Positions 51,842-62,973 of a stretch of DNA of 64,000 nucleotides are shown here, in pieces; position 1 is the first letter of the stretch, and the number at the start of each line of letters is the position of its first letter. The notes below the pieces were generated by a model. It had not been told where the DNA came from, searched no databases, and saw only the letters and a program-made list of their open reading frames with translations. Location of the stretch: contig NZ_VCJO01000001.1 of assembly GCF_009712475.1 (NCBI RefSeq), positions 62,001 through 126,000 of the forward strand, given 5' to 3'. The translations under genes and the position numbers were made by a program. The stretch comes from Micromonospora sp. CP22. GTDB taxonomy: Bacteria; Actinomycetota; Actinomycetes; Mycobacteriales; Micromonosporaceae.

Positions 51842-51889
51842 GCTCTTGCAGTTGGCAGGAGCTACCCCTGCTCGAAAGGAATGTGGGAC

Positions 51890-52240
51890 GTGGCCAAGCA
51901 GATCATTCACAAGCTGGTCGATGACCTGGACGGCGGGGACGCGGACGAGACCGTCAAGTTCGCGCTCGATGGCGTTCAGTACGAGATCGACCTGTCCGGT
52001 TCGAACGCAGAGAAATTGCGCGACGTATTCGCGCCGTACATCGCCCACGGCACCAAGGTCGGTCGCGGCGGTGTGGTCGTGGGCGGCCGGGCCGCCCGTG
52101 GTCGGGGCGGTGCCACCGCTGACCGTGAGCAGAACAAGGCCATCCGAGCCTGGGCACGCAAGGCGGGCAAGGACATCTCGGACCGGGGCCGGATCCCCCA
52201 GGAGATCGTCGACGAGTACCACTCGAAGGCCGGTCACTGA
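51890..52240 (+). CDS. lsr2: Nucleoid-associated protein Lsr2
   Basis: 116 residues. H-NS-like protein that bridges DNA and silences AT-rich, often foreign, genes. N-terminal dimerisation domain (AKQIIHKLVDDLDGGDADETVKFALDGVQYEIDL), Gly/Arg-rich linker (GGRAARGRGG) and C-terminal DNA-binding domain IRAWARKAGKDISDRGRIP with the RGR minor-groove motif. The GTG at 51890 gives the standard N-terminus; AAAGGA precedes it. An in-frame ATG three codons upstream is less likely. Confidence 0.95.
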   Translation: MAKQIIHKLVDDLDGGDADETVKFALDGVQYEIDLSGSNAEKLRDVFAPYIAHGTKVGRGGVVVGGRAARGRGGATADREQNKAIRAWARKAGKDISDRGRIPQEIVDEYHSKAGH

Positions 52241-52263
52241 GATCAGGTACGCACCGTAGTTCA

Positions 52264-52300
52264 CGACGCCGGCCCGGAGACTCTCCGGGCCGGCGTCGTC
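52264..52300 (+). terminator. Strong hairpin after lsr2
   Basis: ACGACGCCGGCCCGGA (52264-52279) and TCCGGGCCGGCGTCGT (52285-52300) form a perfect 16-bp stem with a 5-nt loop, 24 nt after the lsr2 stop codon. Confidence 0.88.
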
Positions 52301-52331
52301 GTTCCCGGGACTGTCCGGGGCCTACCGCGCG

Positions 52332-52374
52332 TTGTCCACAGGTGGTGGATAACTTGTCCACAACCTGTGGATGG
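52332..52374. promoter_or_regulatory. Cluster of four DnaA-box-like sequences
   Basis: TTGTCCACA occurs at 52332-52340 and 52354-52362 on the plus strand; GGTGGATAA (52344-52352) and TGTGGATGG (52366-52374) are minus-strand boxes matching TTATCCACA at 8/9 and 7/9. Four alternating boxes lie within 43 bp. The place is between the lsr2 terminator and clpC; dnaA and dnaN are absent, so this is not shown to be an origin. Confidence 0.65.
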
Positions 52375-52680
52375 TGCCGTGGTGATGCCGTCCCCGGGGC
52401 GGGGGCGCCTCCGTGCGGCGCTCCCGGAGGTCCCGGCCAGCGGGCCGAATTTCGCTCTGCGCGTACACGGACCACGCCCGGAACACCCGCTGAGCGTGGA
52501 TGGTTGTGCAAAACGACGCGTATCGGGCCTACGAGGCAGACACACGAGGTCAGCCGAGTCGGCTCGCGGCGATAGAGTAATGAGGCGCGGACGCCCGTCC
52601 TGGGCGCTCGCGTATCCGGCCCCGCCGAGAGTCTTGACCACCAAGATCGAGTGCGCACGGCACGTGAGGAGCACGAGGGC
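52375..52680 (+). other. clpC upstream region
   Basis: 306 bp without a supported gene. TAGAGT at 52573-52578 may be a -10 but lacks a clear -35. GAGGAGCACGAGGGC before 52681 supplies the ribosome binding site. I could not identify a convincing ClgR or HspR/CIRCE operator by eye. Confidence 0.4.
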
Positions 52681-55215
<2,535 letters not shown>

Positions 55216-55232
55216 CTCGTCAACCGAAGTAA

Positions 55233-55267
55233 CGGCGGCCCGGTGGCACACAGCCACCGGGCCGCCG
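55233..55267 (+). terminator. Hairpin terminator after clpC
   Basis: GGCGGCCCGGTGGC (55234-55247) and GCCACCGGGCCGCC (55253-55266) pair with an ACACA loop, extended by one C-G pair, 17 nt after the stop codon; CTTCTGTCC follows. Confidence 0.88.
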
Positions 55268-55678
55268 CCTTCTGTCCCGGGGGCGGCTCGGTAGGCCGGG
55301 GGGTAGCCCACTCAGCCCGGCCTACGGGGCGAATGCGGCGACCGACTGCGTCGCTGGGGCCCTTGGTGCGCGGTCGAGCGGTGGCACGCCGCGGTGGGCA
55401 GGTTGGGCACCCAGCTGACCGGCTGAGTGGTTTGACCGATTAAAAGGTCACTTGTCGTGACGGCGGTCACGGTTTGTCCGGGCATTGACCCGCCCTCGCG
55501 GCCGTTGTACGAGGAGTAACCGCGACGGCCTGTGCCTCCGCCGCCCGGAAATGCCGGGCCCACCCGAGGCCGTTGTAGCCCGGGGCAGGCGTTCCAGCCG
55601 CCCCCTTCTCCCGACGCGGTATCCGCATCCTCCTTTTCCCGGTTTCGTGTCGATCCCCCGAGACGGAAGGCAACGATC
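55268..55678 (+). other. Upstream region of C39-like protease gene
   Basis: About 410 bp without a supported gene. GTCAC (55447-55451), GTGAC (55457-55461) and GTCAC (55466-55470) form overlapping inverted repeats. GGCCGTTGTA occurs at 55500-55509 and again at 55568-55577, with a GCCCGG/CCGGGC hairpin between, so a long structured 5' leader is possible. Confidence 0.45.
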
Positions 55679-56329
55679 ATGACTAGCCCGATCCGCAAGG
55701 CTGCCCTGACCGCCGCCGGTGCCGTCTGCGCCGGTGGAATGATCGCCGGCCCGGTGGGCGCGTTGGCGGCCCCGCCGACGGGCAACCCGCTGGGCGCCGT
55801 GACCGAGCGAGGACACGGCAAGGGTGAGCGACAGCTGAAGGTCCGCTACGAGGCGCAGCCGAACTTCTACTACTGCGGCCCGGCCGCGGTGCGGAACACC
55901 CTGAGCATCCTGAACAAGGAAGTCTCCCAGGACGACCTGGCCCGCGAGATGGGCACCACCGAACGCGGGACCGACTCGGCGTACCTGATCACCGAGGCCC
56001 TCAACCGGAAGGCCGGCAAGGACCTCTACCGCACGGTGGAGATCCCCGGCCAGAGTGCCGACCGCGCCGAGACCGACCGGCTGCGTGAGGACGTCGTCCG
56101 CGCCATCGACGACGGCCGGGGCGTGGTGGCCAACGTCGTCGGCACCGCCACCGACCTCGACGGGGGTAGCCACACCTTCGACGGTGGTCACTACATCGCG
56201 GTGACCGGCTACCGCCACGGCGGCGATCAGATGAAGATCGCTGACTCGGCCGACGCCGCTCGGGCCGAATACTGGATCAGCACCGACGCGTTGGCCGACT
56301 GGATCGCCAGCCGCGGCTACTCCGCCTGA
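55679..56329 (+). CDS. Secreted C39-like papain-fold cysteine protease
   Basis: 216 residues. Signal peptide (SPIRKAALTAAGAVCAGGMIAGPVGALAAP) then a C39-like peptidase domain: catalytic Cys in FYYCGPAAVRNTL, His in GGHYIAVTGYRHG and Asp in IADSADAAR. The ATG at 55679 has GGAAGG about 9 nt upstream; upstream in-frame codons are unlikely. No ABC exporter or bacteriocin gene is nearby, so it is more likely a secreted housekeeping or extracellular protease than a bacteriocin processor. Confidence 0.85.
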   Translation: MTSPIRKAALTAAGAVCAGGMIAGPVGALAAPPTGNPLGAVTERGHGKGERQLKVRYEAQPNFYYCGPAAVRNTLSILNKEVSQDDLAREMGTTERGTDSAYLITEALNRKAGKDLYRTVEIPGQSADRAETDRLREDVVRAIDDGRGVVANVVGTATDLDGGSHTFDGGHYIAVTGYRHGGDQMKIADSADAARAEYWISTDALADWIASRGYSA

Positions 56330-56346
56330 TCCTCCTCGAAACACGC

Positions 56347-56382
56347 GACTGAGGGCCGGCCCACACGGGCCGGCCCTCAGTC
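56347..56382. terminator. Bidirectional hairpin, C39-like gene / mutY
   Basis: GACTGAGGGCCGGCCC (56347-56362) and GGGCCGGCCCTCAGTC (56367-56382) form a 16-bp stem with an ACAC loop. It overlaps the mutY stop codon and follows the convergent C39-like gene. Confidence 0.85.
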
Positions 56383-57283
56383 AGTTCGTCACCGGTGCCG
56401 GCGGTCCATCCCCGACCAGCCGGAACGAGGTCTCCCCGACCGGCTCGACCAGTCCGTCGGTGACCAGTCCGGCGAGGGCCCGGGCGCGCTGCACGTCGTC
56501 CGCCCAGACCTGATCCAGACGCTGGTGCGGCACTGGGCCGGTGGCTTCCCGGAGCACTCCCAGCAGCAGGCCGCGTACCTGCCGGTCGGTGCCCGCGTAC
56601 CGCTGAGGGCGGCGGGTCGGACCGGCCGGCGCGGGAAGCCCCGACGCCCGCCAGGCGCAGGTCGACTCGACCGGGCAGGCTGGGCAGCGAGGGGACCGGG
56701 CGGTGCAGACGACCGCCCCCAGCTCCATGATGGCGGCGCTGGCCAGGGCGGCGGCAGCCGGATCGGCGGGCAGGAGTTCCTCGGTGGCGACCAGATCGGC
56801 GGGTCGGGTGGTCGGGCCGGCGTCCGGTTCGCCGGCAACCGCCCGGCAGACCACCCGGCGTACGTTGGTGTCGACCACCGGGTGACGCTGGCCGTACGCG
56901 AAGGCGGCGACCGCCCGGGCGGTGTACGTGCCGACCCCGGGCAGCGCCAGCAGCTGTTCCAACCGGTCCGGCACCTCACCGCCGTGACGCTCCACGAGCG
57001 CCGTCGCGCAGTCGTGCAGCCGGAGCGCCCGGCGGGGATAGCCGAGTCGCCCCCACATCCGGATCGCCTCCGCCGGACTGGATGCGGCCAGGGCGGCCGG
57101 GGTCGGCCAGTGCTCCAGCCACGCCTGCCAGGCCGGTATCACCCGGGCGACCGGAGTCTGCTGGAGCATGACCTCGCTGACCAGGATCGCCCATGGAGTG
57201 ACGCCGGGGCGACGCCACGGCAGGTCCCGTGCGTGCTGCTCGTACCACCGGCTCACCCGACCGGCGAAGGAGAGTTCTGTCAT
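56381..57283 (-). CDS. mutY: A/G-specific adenine glycosylase
   Basis: About 300 residues. Removes adenine mispaired with 8-oxoguanine. Glu in VSEVMLQQTPV, helix-hairpin-helix LLALPGVGTYTARAVAAF, catalytic Asp in VVDTNVRRVV, and the iron-sulfur ligands C-X6-C-X2-C-X5-C (CTARSPRCPACPVESTC). The C-terminal NUDIX-like domain is short compared with E. coli. The ATG at 57283 is preferred to the GTG at 57307 by comparison with homologues; neither has a clear ribosome binding site. Confidence 0.94.
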   Translation of the reverse strand: MTELSFAGRVSRWYEQHARDLPWRRPGVTPWAILVSEVMLQQTPVARVIPAWQAWLEHWPTPAALAASSPAEAIRMWGRLGYPRRALRLHDCATALVERHGGEVPDRLEQLLALPGVGTYTARAVAAFAYGQRHPVVDTNVRRVVCRAVAGEPDAGPTTRPADLVATEELLPADPAAAALASAAIMELGAVVCTARSPRCPACPVESTCAWRASGLPAPAGPTRRPQRYAGTDRQVRGLLLGVLREATGPVPHQRLDQVWADDVQRARALAGLVTDGLVEPVGETSFRLVGDGPPAPVTN

Positions 57284-57378
57284 CGCGTCGCCGATGATGT
57301 CACGCACCTCGGTCCCGCCGTATGGACGGTGGGGTGGGTCGCCGCCGACAGCGGGTGACGATCGGGCAGAATGCCCGG

Positions 57379-57891
57379 ATGAACGAGCTCGCGATCACCG
57401 TCATCGGTCGGGACCGGCCCGGCATCGTGGCTGACGTCGCCGAGGTGCTCGCCCGGCTCGGTGCCAACCTCACCGACAGCACCATGACCCGCCTGCGGGG
57501 GCACTTCGCGATGACCCTGATCTGCGTCGGCCCGGCCGCCGCCGAGGTCGAGACCGCACTGGCGCCACTGGCCGCCGACGGTCAACTGCTGGCCACCGTA
57601 CGCGCGGTGACACCCGACGGCGAGACGGCACCGGCAGGCGACCCGTACGTGATGGCGGTGCACGGTGCCGACCGGATGGGCATCGTGGCCGAGATGACCC
57701 GGGTGCTGGCCGACGCCGGCGGCAATGTCACCGACCTGAGCACCCGCCTGGCTGGTCCGCTCTACGTGGTGGTCGCCGAGGTGGAGCTGCCCCCGGGCAC
57801 GGCCGGTGAGCTCGCCGACCGGTTGAACGAGGCCGCCGCCGGGCTCGGTGTCGAGGTGACCCTCCGGCCCGCCCTACCGGACATGCTGTGA
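57379..57891 (+). CDS. Tandem ACT-domain regulator (GcvR-like)
   Basis: 170 residues consisting of two ACT domains (LAITVIGRDRPGIVADVAEVL and VMAVHGADRMGIVAEMTRVLADAGGNVTDL), similar to glycine cleavage system repressor-type or amino-acid-sensing proteins. CAGAAT lies 6 nt before the ATG, close to a leaderless -10. Its GTGA overlaps the def start, so they are coupled. Ligand and target unknown. Confidence 0.85.
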   Translation: MNELAITVIGRDRPGIVADVAEVLARLGANLTDSTMTRLRGHFAMTLICVGPAAAEVETALAPLAADGQLLATVRAVTPDGETAPAGDPYVMAVHGADRMGIVAEMTRVLADAGGNVTDLSTRLAGPLYVVVAEVELPPGTAGELADRLNEAAAGLGVEVTLRPALPDML

Positions 57892-58481
57892 GCGGCGCGC
57901 CGGATGGGCCGCACGTGGAGGAGCGGTCCGATGTCTACGTGGGCCTCGGCGACTGGACGCCTGAGTCACTGGGCAGCGGCCGGGTCGTCCCGGTGGTCGC
58001 CGCCCCGGACCCGGTGCTCAGTCGGCCGGGAGCGGAGGTCGACCCGACCGCCGAGGAGACCGTGCGGCTGGCGGCCGATCTGGTCGCCACCATGCGGGTG
58101 TCGCCCGGGTGCGTGGGTCTGGCCGCCCCGCAGGTCGGGGTGAGTGCCCAGGTCTTCGCGGTGGACGTCACCGGGCACCCCAAGACGGTCACCGGGCACG
58201 GCGTCTTCGTGCTCTGCAACGCTCGGGTGGTGGAGGCGACCCGGTGGAAGGCGGGCCGGGAAGGCTGCATGTCAGTGCCGGACCTGACCGGCGATGTGAA
58301 GCGCGCGACCCGGCTGGTGGTGGAGGGCGTGCTGCCCGGTAGCGGCGAAAGCGTACGGCTGGTGACGGACGGCTTCGAGGCGCGCGCCCTGCAACACGAG
58401 ATCGACCACTGCGCCGGACTGCTGTTCCTGGACCGGGTGGCTGGCGCGCACGCGATCTACCAGCGGAAGGTCTACCTCTGA
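57888..58481 (+). CDS. def: Peptide deformylase
   Basis: 197 residues. Removes the formyl group from nascent N-terminal methionine. Motif 1 GLAAPQVG, motif 2 EGCMSVP with the metal Cys, motif 3 QHEIDHCAG with the HEXXH zinc ligands. GTG start overlaps the stop of the ACT gene. A 40-residue N-terminal extension precedes the core and is unlike E. coli Def but seen in some actinobacterial type I enzymes. Confidence 0.95.
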   Translation: MSGAPDGPHVEERSDVYVGLGDWTPESLGSGRVVPVVAAPDPVLSRPGAEVDPTAEETVRLAADLVATMRVSPGCVGLAAPQVGVSAQVFAVDVTGHPKTVTGHGVFVLCNARVVEATRWKAGREGCMSVPDLTGDVKRATRLVVEGVLPGSGESVRLVTDGFEARALQHEIDHCAGLLFLDRVAGAHAIYQRKVYL

Positions 58482-58609
58482 GGCAGTCGCGCTGAGTGAC
58501 CGTCGCCGAGGCGAACTGTCGTGAATGGAGGGTCGGATCCGATGGGTCAGGTGGGCCACGGCGCGTCGCTGCGGTCCGCCGCACCCGCCGCCGCTACGGT
58601 GGTGACATC

Positions 58610-59341
58610 ATGCGTCTGACGGTCGGCCCCCTGCCTCCCACCGTGTACTGGCGGCGTCGTGCCGTCGTGCTCGGTGCGGTGCTGCTCTTCCTGATTGTCC
58701 TGCTCTACTCGTGTAACGGGCCCAACGGGGGCAACGACGCGAGCAATGACGGCCGTCCCGATCCGGGCGCGGCGACCGGCACGCCGGACCCGACAGGCTC
58801 GGTGCTCACGCCGCAGACCGGCGCGCCGCCGTCCGGTGACGCCGGGGCCGATCCCTCCGCCTCCGGCGAGGAGACCGACCCCACCACTCCGGAGAGTGAG
58901 CGGAGCCTCAGCAACGACCCGCCAGCGGTCAACCCGGTGTCGGACGAGGGAAACTGCGCGGACTCTGAACTTTCGGTGACCGCCGTGCCGCTGCCCGCGC
59001 AGGTGGCCTCCGGCGCCACCGTCGACCTGCACCTGAAGGTCCGCAACCGGTCGGATCGCACGTGCAGCCGGGACGTCGGTGCCACCGCCCAGGAGTTGTA
59101 CATCAAGGCCGGTGCCGAGGTGGTCTGGTCCTCGGACACCTGCGGCACGGCCGCTGGGTCGGACGTGCAGTCCTTCACTCCCGGCTTCGAACGCTCCTAC
59201 CTGGTCAGTTGGAACGGCAAGGACAGCAGCCGGTGCGCCGACGGCCTGGCCAACGGCCCGGTCGTGCCCGCCGGGACGTACGAGGTGTTCGCCCGGGTGG
59301 GCACCAAGCTCAGCCAGCCCGCGAAACTGGTCCTCAAATAG
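58610..59341 (+). CDS. Single-pass exported protein with beta-rich domain
   Basis: 243 residues. Short cytoplasmic N-terminus, membrane helix (about 16-33, AVVLGAVLLFLIVLLY), a Thr/Pro/Asp-rich linker and an Ig-like or DUF4232-like C-terminal domain with four cysteines (ENCADSEL ... RTCSRDVG ... DTCGTAAG ... SSRCADGLA). TACGGT lies 9 nt before the ATG. Not assigned to a named family; probably wall-associated. Confidence 0.75.
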   Translation: MRLTVGPLPPTVYWRRRAVVLGAVLLFLIVLLYSCNGPNGGNDASNDGRPDPGAATGTPDPTGSVLTPQTGAPPSGDAGADPSASGEETDPTTPESERSLSNDPPAVNPVSDEGNCADSELSVTAVPLPAQVASGATVDLHLKVRNRSDRTCSRDVGATAQELYIKAGAEVVWSSDTCGTAAGSDVQSFTPGFERSYLVSWNGKDSSRCADGLANGPVVPAGTYEVFARVGTKLSQPAKLVLK

Positions 59342-59401
59342 CTCTCCGACGGTTCGGCCCGGGGGCGGCCCCCGCCGTGCTACGTCCAGCGCCGGACGGC
59401 G

Positions 59402-60580
59402 TCAGACGTAGCGCTCCAAGATGGACGCCTCAGCGAGCCGGGACAGCCCTTCGCGTACGCCCCGAGCCCGGGCGTCACCGACGCCCTCGACCGCCTGGAG
59501 ATCCTCCACGGTGGCGCCCAGCAGGCGTTGCAGGCTGCCGAAGTGCACCACCAGCCGGTCGACCACGGCCGTCGGAAGTCGGGGCACCTTGGCCAGCAGC
59601 CGGAAGCCACGCGGGCTGACCGCGGCGTCCAGCGCGTCGGACGCGGCCGGATAACCGATCGCCTTGGCGACCGAGACCAGGTCGATGAGTTCGGTGGCGC
59701 TGAGCAGATCCAACTCGACGAGCGCCTCGTCGAGGGTCCGGGACTTGCGACCGGCGGGCAGGTAGTCCCGGATGACCAGGGTGCGATCGGCGTCGACGCC
59801 GGCCATCAACTCGTCCAGTTGAAGGGCGAGCAACCGCCCGTCGGTGCCCAACTCCACCACGTAACCGGCGATCTCGTCGGCGATCCGTCGGACCATCTCC
59901 AGCCGCTGCACCACGGCCACCGCGTCGCGTACGGTGACCAGATCCTCGATCTCCAGGGCGGAGAGCGTGCCGGACACCTCGTCCAGACGGAGCTTGTACC
60001 GCTCCAGCGTGGCCAGTGCCTGGTTGGCGCGGGAGAGGATCGCCGCCGAGTCGTCCAGCACGTGCCGCTGGCCGTTGACGTAGAGGCTGATGATGCGCAT
60101 GGACTGGCTGACCGAGATGACCGGGTAGCCGGTCTGCCGGGCGACCCGCTCCGCGGTCCGGTGCCGGGTGCCGGACTCCTCGGTGGGGATGGTCGGGTCG
60201 GGCATCAGGTGCACTGCCGCGCGGACGATCCGGGTGCCGTCGCTGGAGAGCACGACCGCGCCGTCCATCTTGCACAACTCGCGGACGCGGGTCGCGGAGA
60301 ACTCGACGTCCAGCGGGAAGCCGCCGGTGCAGAGGCCCTCCACCACCTTGTCGTAGCCGAGGACGATCAACGCACCCGTCCGACCCCGCAGGATCCGTTC
60401 CAACCCGTCCCGTAGGGCGGTGCCCGGTGCCATCAGGGCGAGGTTGGCGCGTAGCGGGTCGCCGAGGACGCCGCCTCCGGTCACGCTCACGCTGATCGGT
60501 CGGGCGGGCGAGCCCACGGCACCGGCGCGGGCGTGGGGAGTCGCGCCGGCAGGCTTGGTGGTGTCGCGGTCGATCGGCAC
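59402..60580 (-). CDS. disA: Diadenylate cyclase/DNA integrity scanning protein DisA
   Basis: 392 residues. Makes c-di-AMP from two ATP and scans DNA. DAC domain with MDGAVVL (Asp about 106) and GTRHRT (RHRT about 139-142), a linker helical domain, and C-terminal HhH repeats. The GTG at 60580 is preferred because TAGACT lies exactly 6 nt upstream; a GTG two codons earlier is possible. It follows radA on the same strand with a 97-bp gap, the usual radA-disA pairing; RadA inhibits DisA in other bacteria. Confidence 0.96.
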   Translation of the reverse strand: MPIDRDTTKPAGATPHARAGAVGSPARPISVSVTGGGVLGDPLRANLALMAPGTALRDGLERILRGRTGALIVLGYDKVVEGLCTGGFPLDVEFSATRVRELCKMDGAVVLSSDGTRIVRAAVHLMPDPTIPTEESGTRHRTAERVARQTGYPVISVSQSMRIISLYVNGQRHVLDDSAAILSRANQALATLERYKLRLDEVSGTLSALEIEDLVTVRDAVAVVQRLEMVRRIADEIAGYVVELGTDGRLLALQLDELMAGVDADRTLVIRDYLPAGRKSRTLDEALVELDLLSATELIDLVSVAKAIGYPAASDALDAAVSPRGFRLLAKVPRLPTAVVDRLVVHFGSLQRLLGATVEDLQAVEGVGDARARGVREGLSRLAEASILERYV

Positions 60581-60586
60581 GGGCAC

Positions 60587-60592
60587 AGTCTA
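60587..60592 (-). promoter_or_regulatory. Leaderless -10 of disA
   Basis: TAGACT on the minus strand ends 6 nt before the GTG at 60580; no Shine-Dalgarno sequence. Confidence 0.5.
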
Positions 60593-60677
60593 CGGACTGC
60601 CCTGCGGTGGGTGCTCTTGCGGTTACTGTGCTGTGTCACGATTCCGCCCAGCGTGACCGACCCGCCCGGTGGACGGC

Positions 60678-62129
60678 TCACTCCGCCGACGCCCGTGCCG
60701 CGGCCTGCAACGCCGAACGGACGTCGGACACCTCGATCACCCGCATCTGCTCCGGCCCGGCGCCGGTGCTCGTCGGCCCGCAGCCGGGCGGCACGAGGGC
60801 GAGTCGGAAGCCGAGTCGGGCGGCCTCGGCCAGCCGACGTGGTACCGCGCCCACCCGGCGTACCTCGCCGGTGAGGCCGACCTCGCCGATCGCCACCAGG
60901 TGTGGTGCGATCGCCAGGTTGAGCCCGCCGGAGGCGACCGCGAGGGCGACCGCCAGGTCGGCGGCGGGCTCCACCACCCGGATGCCACCCACCGTGGCGG
61001 CGAAGACCTCCCGGTCGTGCAGGGTGAGCCGTTCGGTGCGGCGTTGGAGCACCGCCAACACCATCGCCAGCCGGGCGGAGTCGAGCCCGGAGACGGTACG
61101 CCGGGGAGAGCCGGCCACCGTGGCGCCGATCAGCGCCTGAACCTCGGTGAGCAGGGCTCGGCGGCCCTCCATCGCCACCGTCACGCAGGTGCCCGGCACC
61201 GGTTCCGAGTAGCGGGTCAGGAACAGGCCGGAGGGGTCGGCGAGGCTGCTGATGCCGCCCTCGTGCATCTCGAAGCAGCCGACCTCGTCGGCCGCGCCGA
61301 ACCGGTTCTTCACGCCACGCACCATCCGCAGCGACGAGTGCTTGTCGCCTTCGAAGTGCAGCACCACGTCGACCAGGTGTTCGAGCACCCGAGGACCGGC
61401 GACCTGGCCGTCCTTGGTGACGTGGCCGACGAGCACGGTGGCGACGCCGCGTTCCTTGGCGACCGCGACGAGGGCGGCGGTGACCGCCCGGACCTGGGTC
61501 ACGCCGCCCGGTACCCCCTCGATGCCGGAGGTGGAGATGGTCTGCACCGAGTCGAGGACGAGCAGGCCGGGTTTGACCGCGTCGAGGTGACCGAGCACCG
61601 CCGCGAGGTCGCTCTCAGCGGCCAGGAAGAGTTGATCGTGCAGGGCGCCCATGCGTTCTGCCCGCAACCGCACCTGGCTGACCGACTCCTCGCCGCTGAC
61701 CACCAGCGACGGGCTACCCGCACCGGCGGCCCACTGCTGGGCGACGTCCAGCAGCAGGGTCGACTTGCCCACCCCCGGCTCACCGGCGAGCAGCACCACC
61801 GCACCCGGGACCAGGCCGCCGCCGAGGACGCGGTCCAGCTCACCGACCCCGGTGGGGCGGGCGCGGGCCGGTGCCGCGCTGATGGTGGCGATGGGCCGGG
61901 CCGGCTCGGCGGGCATCCGGGAACTCACCACCCGGCCCGAGACGGTCGGGCCGGTGACGGTGCTCTCGATCACGGAACCCCACTCGCCGCACTCGGGACA
62001 GCGCCCCACCCACTTGGGCGGCTGGTGCCCGCAGGCGTCGCACTCGTAGGCGGGGCGGGGCTCGCGACCGGCGGCCCGGCTGCGCGAGCCGGTGCCCGCC
62101 CGGGACGGGGTCGATCGGGAGATGCTCAC
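60678..62129 (-). CDS. radA: DNA repair protein RadA
   Basis: 483 residues. RecA-like ATPase and branch-migration factor. N-terminal zinc finger (CDAC ... CPEC, Cys30, 33, 44, 47), Walker A AGEPGVGKST, the RadA-specific KNRFG motif and a C-terminal Lon-like domain. The GTG at 62129 has TAGCGT 7 nt upstream; an upstream ATG at 62174 lies inside a hairpin. It is followed by disA and preceded by an LpqE-like lipoprotein gene, the same order I recall in mycobacteria. Confidence 0.96.
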   Translation of the reverse strand: MSISRSTPSRAGTGSRSRAAGREPRPAYECDACGHQPPKWVGRCPECGEWGSVIESTVTGPTVSGRVVSSRMPAEPARPIATISAAPARARPTGVGELDRVLGGGLVPGAVVLLAGEPGVGKSTLLLDVAQQWAAGAGSPSLVVSGEESVSQVRLRAERMGALHDQLFLAAESDLAAVLGHLDAVKPGLLVLDSVQTISTSGIEGVPGGVTQVRAVTAALVAVAKERGVATVLVGHVTKDGQVAGPRVLEHLVDVVLHFEGDKHSSLRMVRGVKNRFGAADEVGCFEMHEGGISSLADPSGLFLTRYSEPVPGTCVTVAMEGRRALLTEVQALIGATVAGSPRRTVSGLDSARLAMVLAVLQRRTERLTLHDREVFAATVGGIRVVEPAADLAVALAVASGGLNLAIAPHLVAIGEVGLTGEVRRVGAVPRRLAEAARLGFRLALVPPGCGPTSTGAGPEQMRVIEVSDVRSALQAAARASAE

Positions 62130-62136
62130 CCGACCG

Positions 62137-62142
62137 ACGCTA
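62137..62142 (-). promoter_or_regulatory. Leaderless -10 of radA
   Basis: TAGCGT on the minus strand ends 7 nt before the GTG at 62129; no Shine-Dalgarno sequence. Confidence 0.5.
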
Positions 62143-62160
62143 ACCCCCGGGTACGACGAC

Positions 62161-62196
62161 GGCGTCGTCGGCATGGCTGAACATGCCGACGACGCC
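62161..62196 (-). terminator. Hairpin after lpqE-like gene
   Basis: GGCGTCGTCGGCATG (62161-62175) and CATGCCGACGACGCC (62182-62196) form a perfect 15-bp stem with a 6-nt loop, just downstream of the lipoprotein gene on the minus strand. It covers the alternative radA ATG at 62174. Confidence 0.75.
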
Positions 62197-62238
62197 GCCG
62201 GAAATCACCTGGACCGGTGCGATCCCGGTCGAACGGGC

Positions 62239-62973
62239 TCAGTGGCCGCCTTCGCCCTCGTACTCGGTGTGCCGCTCGATGATCGGCGACGGCTGCGGCG
62301 CGGGGGTGAGCGGCACGGCGATCGGCGCCGGAGCGGTGATCGTCTCGCCGTCGAACTCGAAGCTCAGCGTGACGTTCTGGCCGGCGAGCCGGGCCTCGGT
62401 CAGCCCGAGGAGCTGGAGCACCTGCTCACCTTCGGTGTTCAGCTGCACGTAGTTGAACGCCGGGATCTCGATCCGGGCCGGGCCGCCCGTGGCGGATTCG
62501 CTCGGGCTGGGCGACGGGGAATCATCCGGTGAGGGCGAGTCCGGCGAGGGGGAGTCGTCCGGCGAGGGGGAGTCGTCCGGAGACGGGGAACCCTCGGGGG
62601 ACTGCTCCGGCGACGGTGACGCGCTGGGTGAAGGGCTGGTCGCGGCGGCGACGGTGGTGAGCACCACCTCGCGGGCGTCCGGCGAGGTGATGGTCACCGT
62701 GACCGGTTCGGGTGAGTCGTTGTAGAGCACGACGTTGAGCAGGGCGTTGTCCCCGGCCTGGTAGCCCTCGACACCGGGATAGGCGACCAAGGCGCCGCGT
62801 ACGGCGTACTTCCCGTCACCGGCCTGGATGTTGGCGCCCTGGATCGACGGCACCTTGTTGGCCGTCTCGGAGATCTGGCCGGCGCCACAACCGGACAGCA
62901 GCAGCCCGGCTGCCGCCGCGATCCCGGGCAGCAGCACGGCAGCCCGCCGGGAACCCCTGATCGAGCGCCTCAC
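62239..62973 (-). CDS. lpqE: LpqE-like lipoprotein
   Basis: 244 residues. Signal peptide with lipobox (VLLPGIAAAAGLLLSGC), a beta-rich domain (IQGANIQAGDGKYAVRGALV ... NALLNVVLYNDSPEPVTV), a Ser/Pro/Asp linker made of SPSPDD-like units and a C-terminal half of the same fold family. The GTG at 62973 has AGGAGG 6 nt upstream. By position next to radA-disA it corresponds to mycobacterial LpqE. The linker DNA contains an 18-bp tandem repeat. Function unknown; copper-binding has been suggested for related folds only. Confidence 0.8.
   Translation of the reverse strand: MRRSIRGSRRAAVLLPGIAAAAGLLLSGCGAGQISETANKVPSIQGANIQAGDGKYAVRGALVAYPGVEGYQAGDNALLNVVLYNDSPEPVTVTITSPDAREVVLTTVAAATSPSPSASPSPEQSPEGSPSPDDSPSPDDSPSPDSPSPDDSPSPSPSESATGGPARIEIPAFNYVQLNTEGEQVLQLLGLTEARLAGQNVTLSFEFDGETITAPAPIAVPLTPAPQPSPIIERHTEYEGEGGH
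62513..62597. repeat. 18-bp tandem repeat in lpqE linker
   Basis: GGCGAGGGGGAGTCGTCC occurs twice perfectly in tandem (62543-62560, 62561-62578), with degenerate copies on both sides. It encodes DDSPSP units of the linker and is prone to slippage. Confidence 0.75.

Noticed and set aside
52332..52374. Chromosomal origin of replication
   Set aside because: DnaA boxes are present, but there are too few, no AT-rich unwinding region is seen, and dnaA/dnaN are absent; the surrounding gene order is far from oriC in other actinobacteria.
52375..52680. ClgR or HspR operator upstream of clpC
   Set aside because: No sequence convincingly matched the known palindromes by eye.
55268..55678. c-di-AMP (ydaO-type) riboswitch before the C39-like protease
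   Set aside because: The class often precedes wall hydrolase genes in actinobacteria, but its conserved GGGGAACC and CAGCTAACC-like segments were not found.
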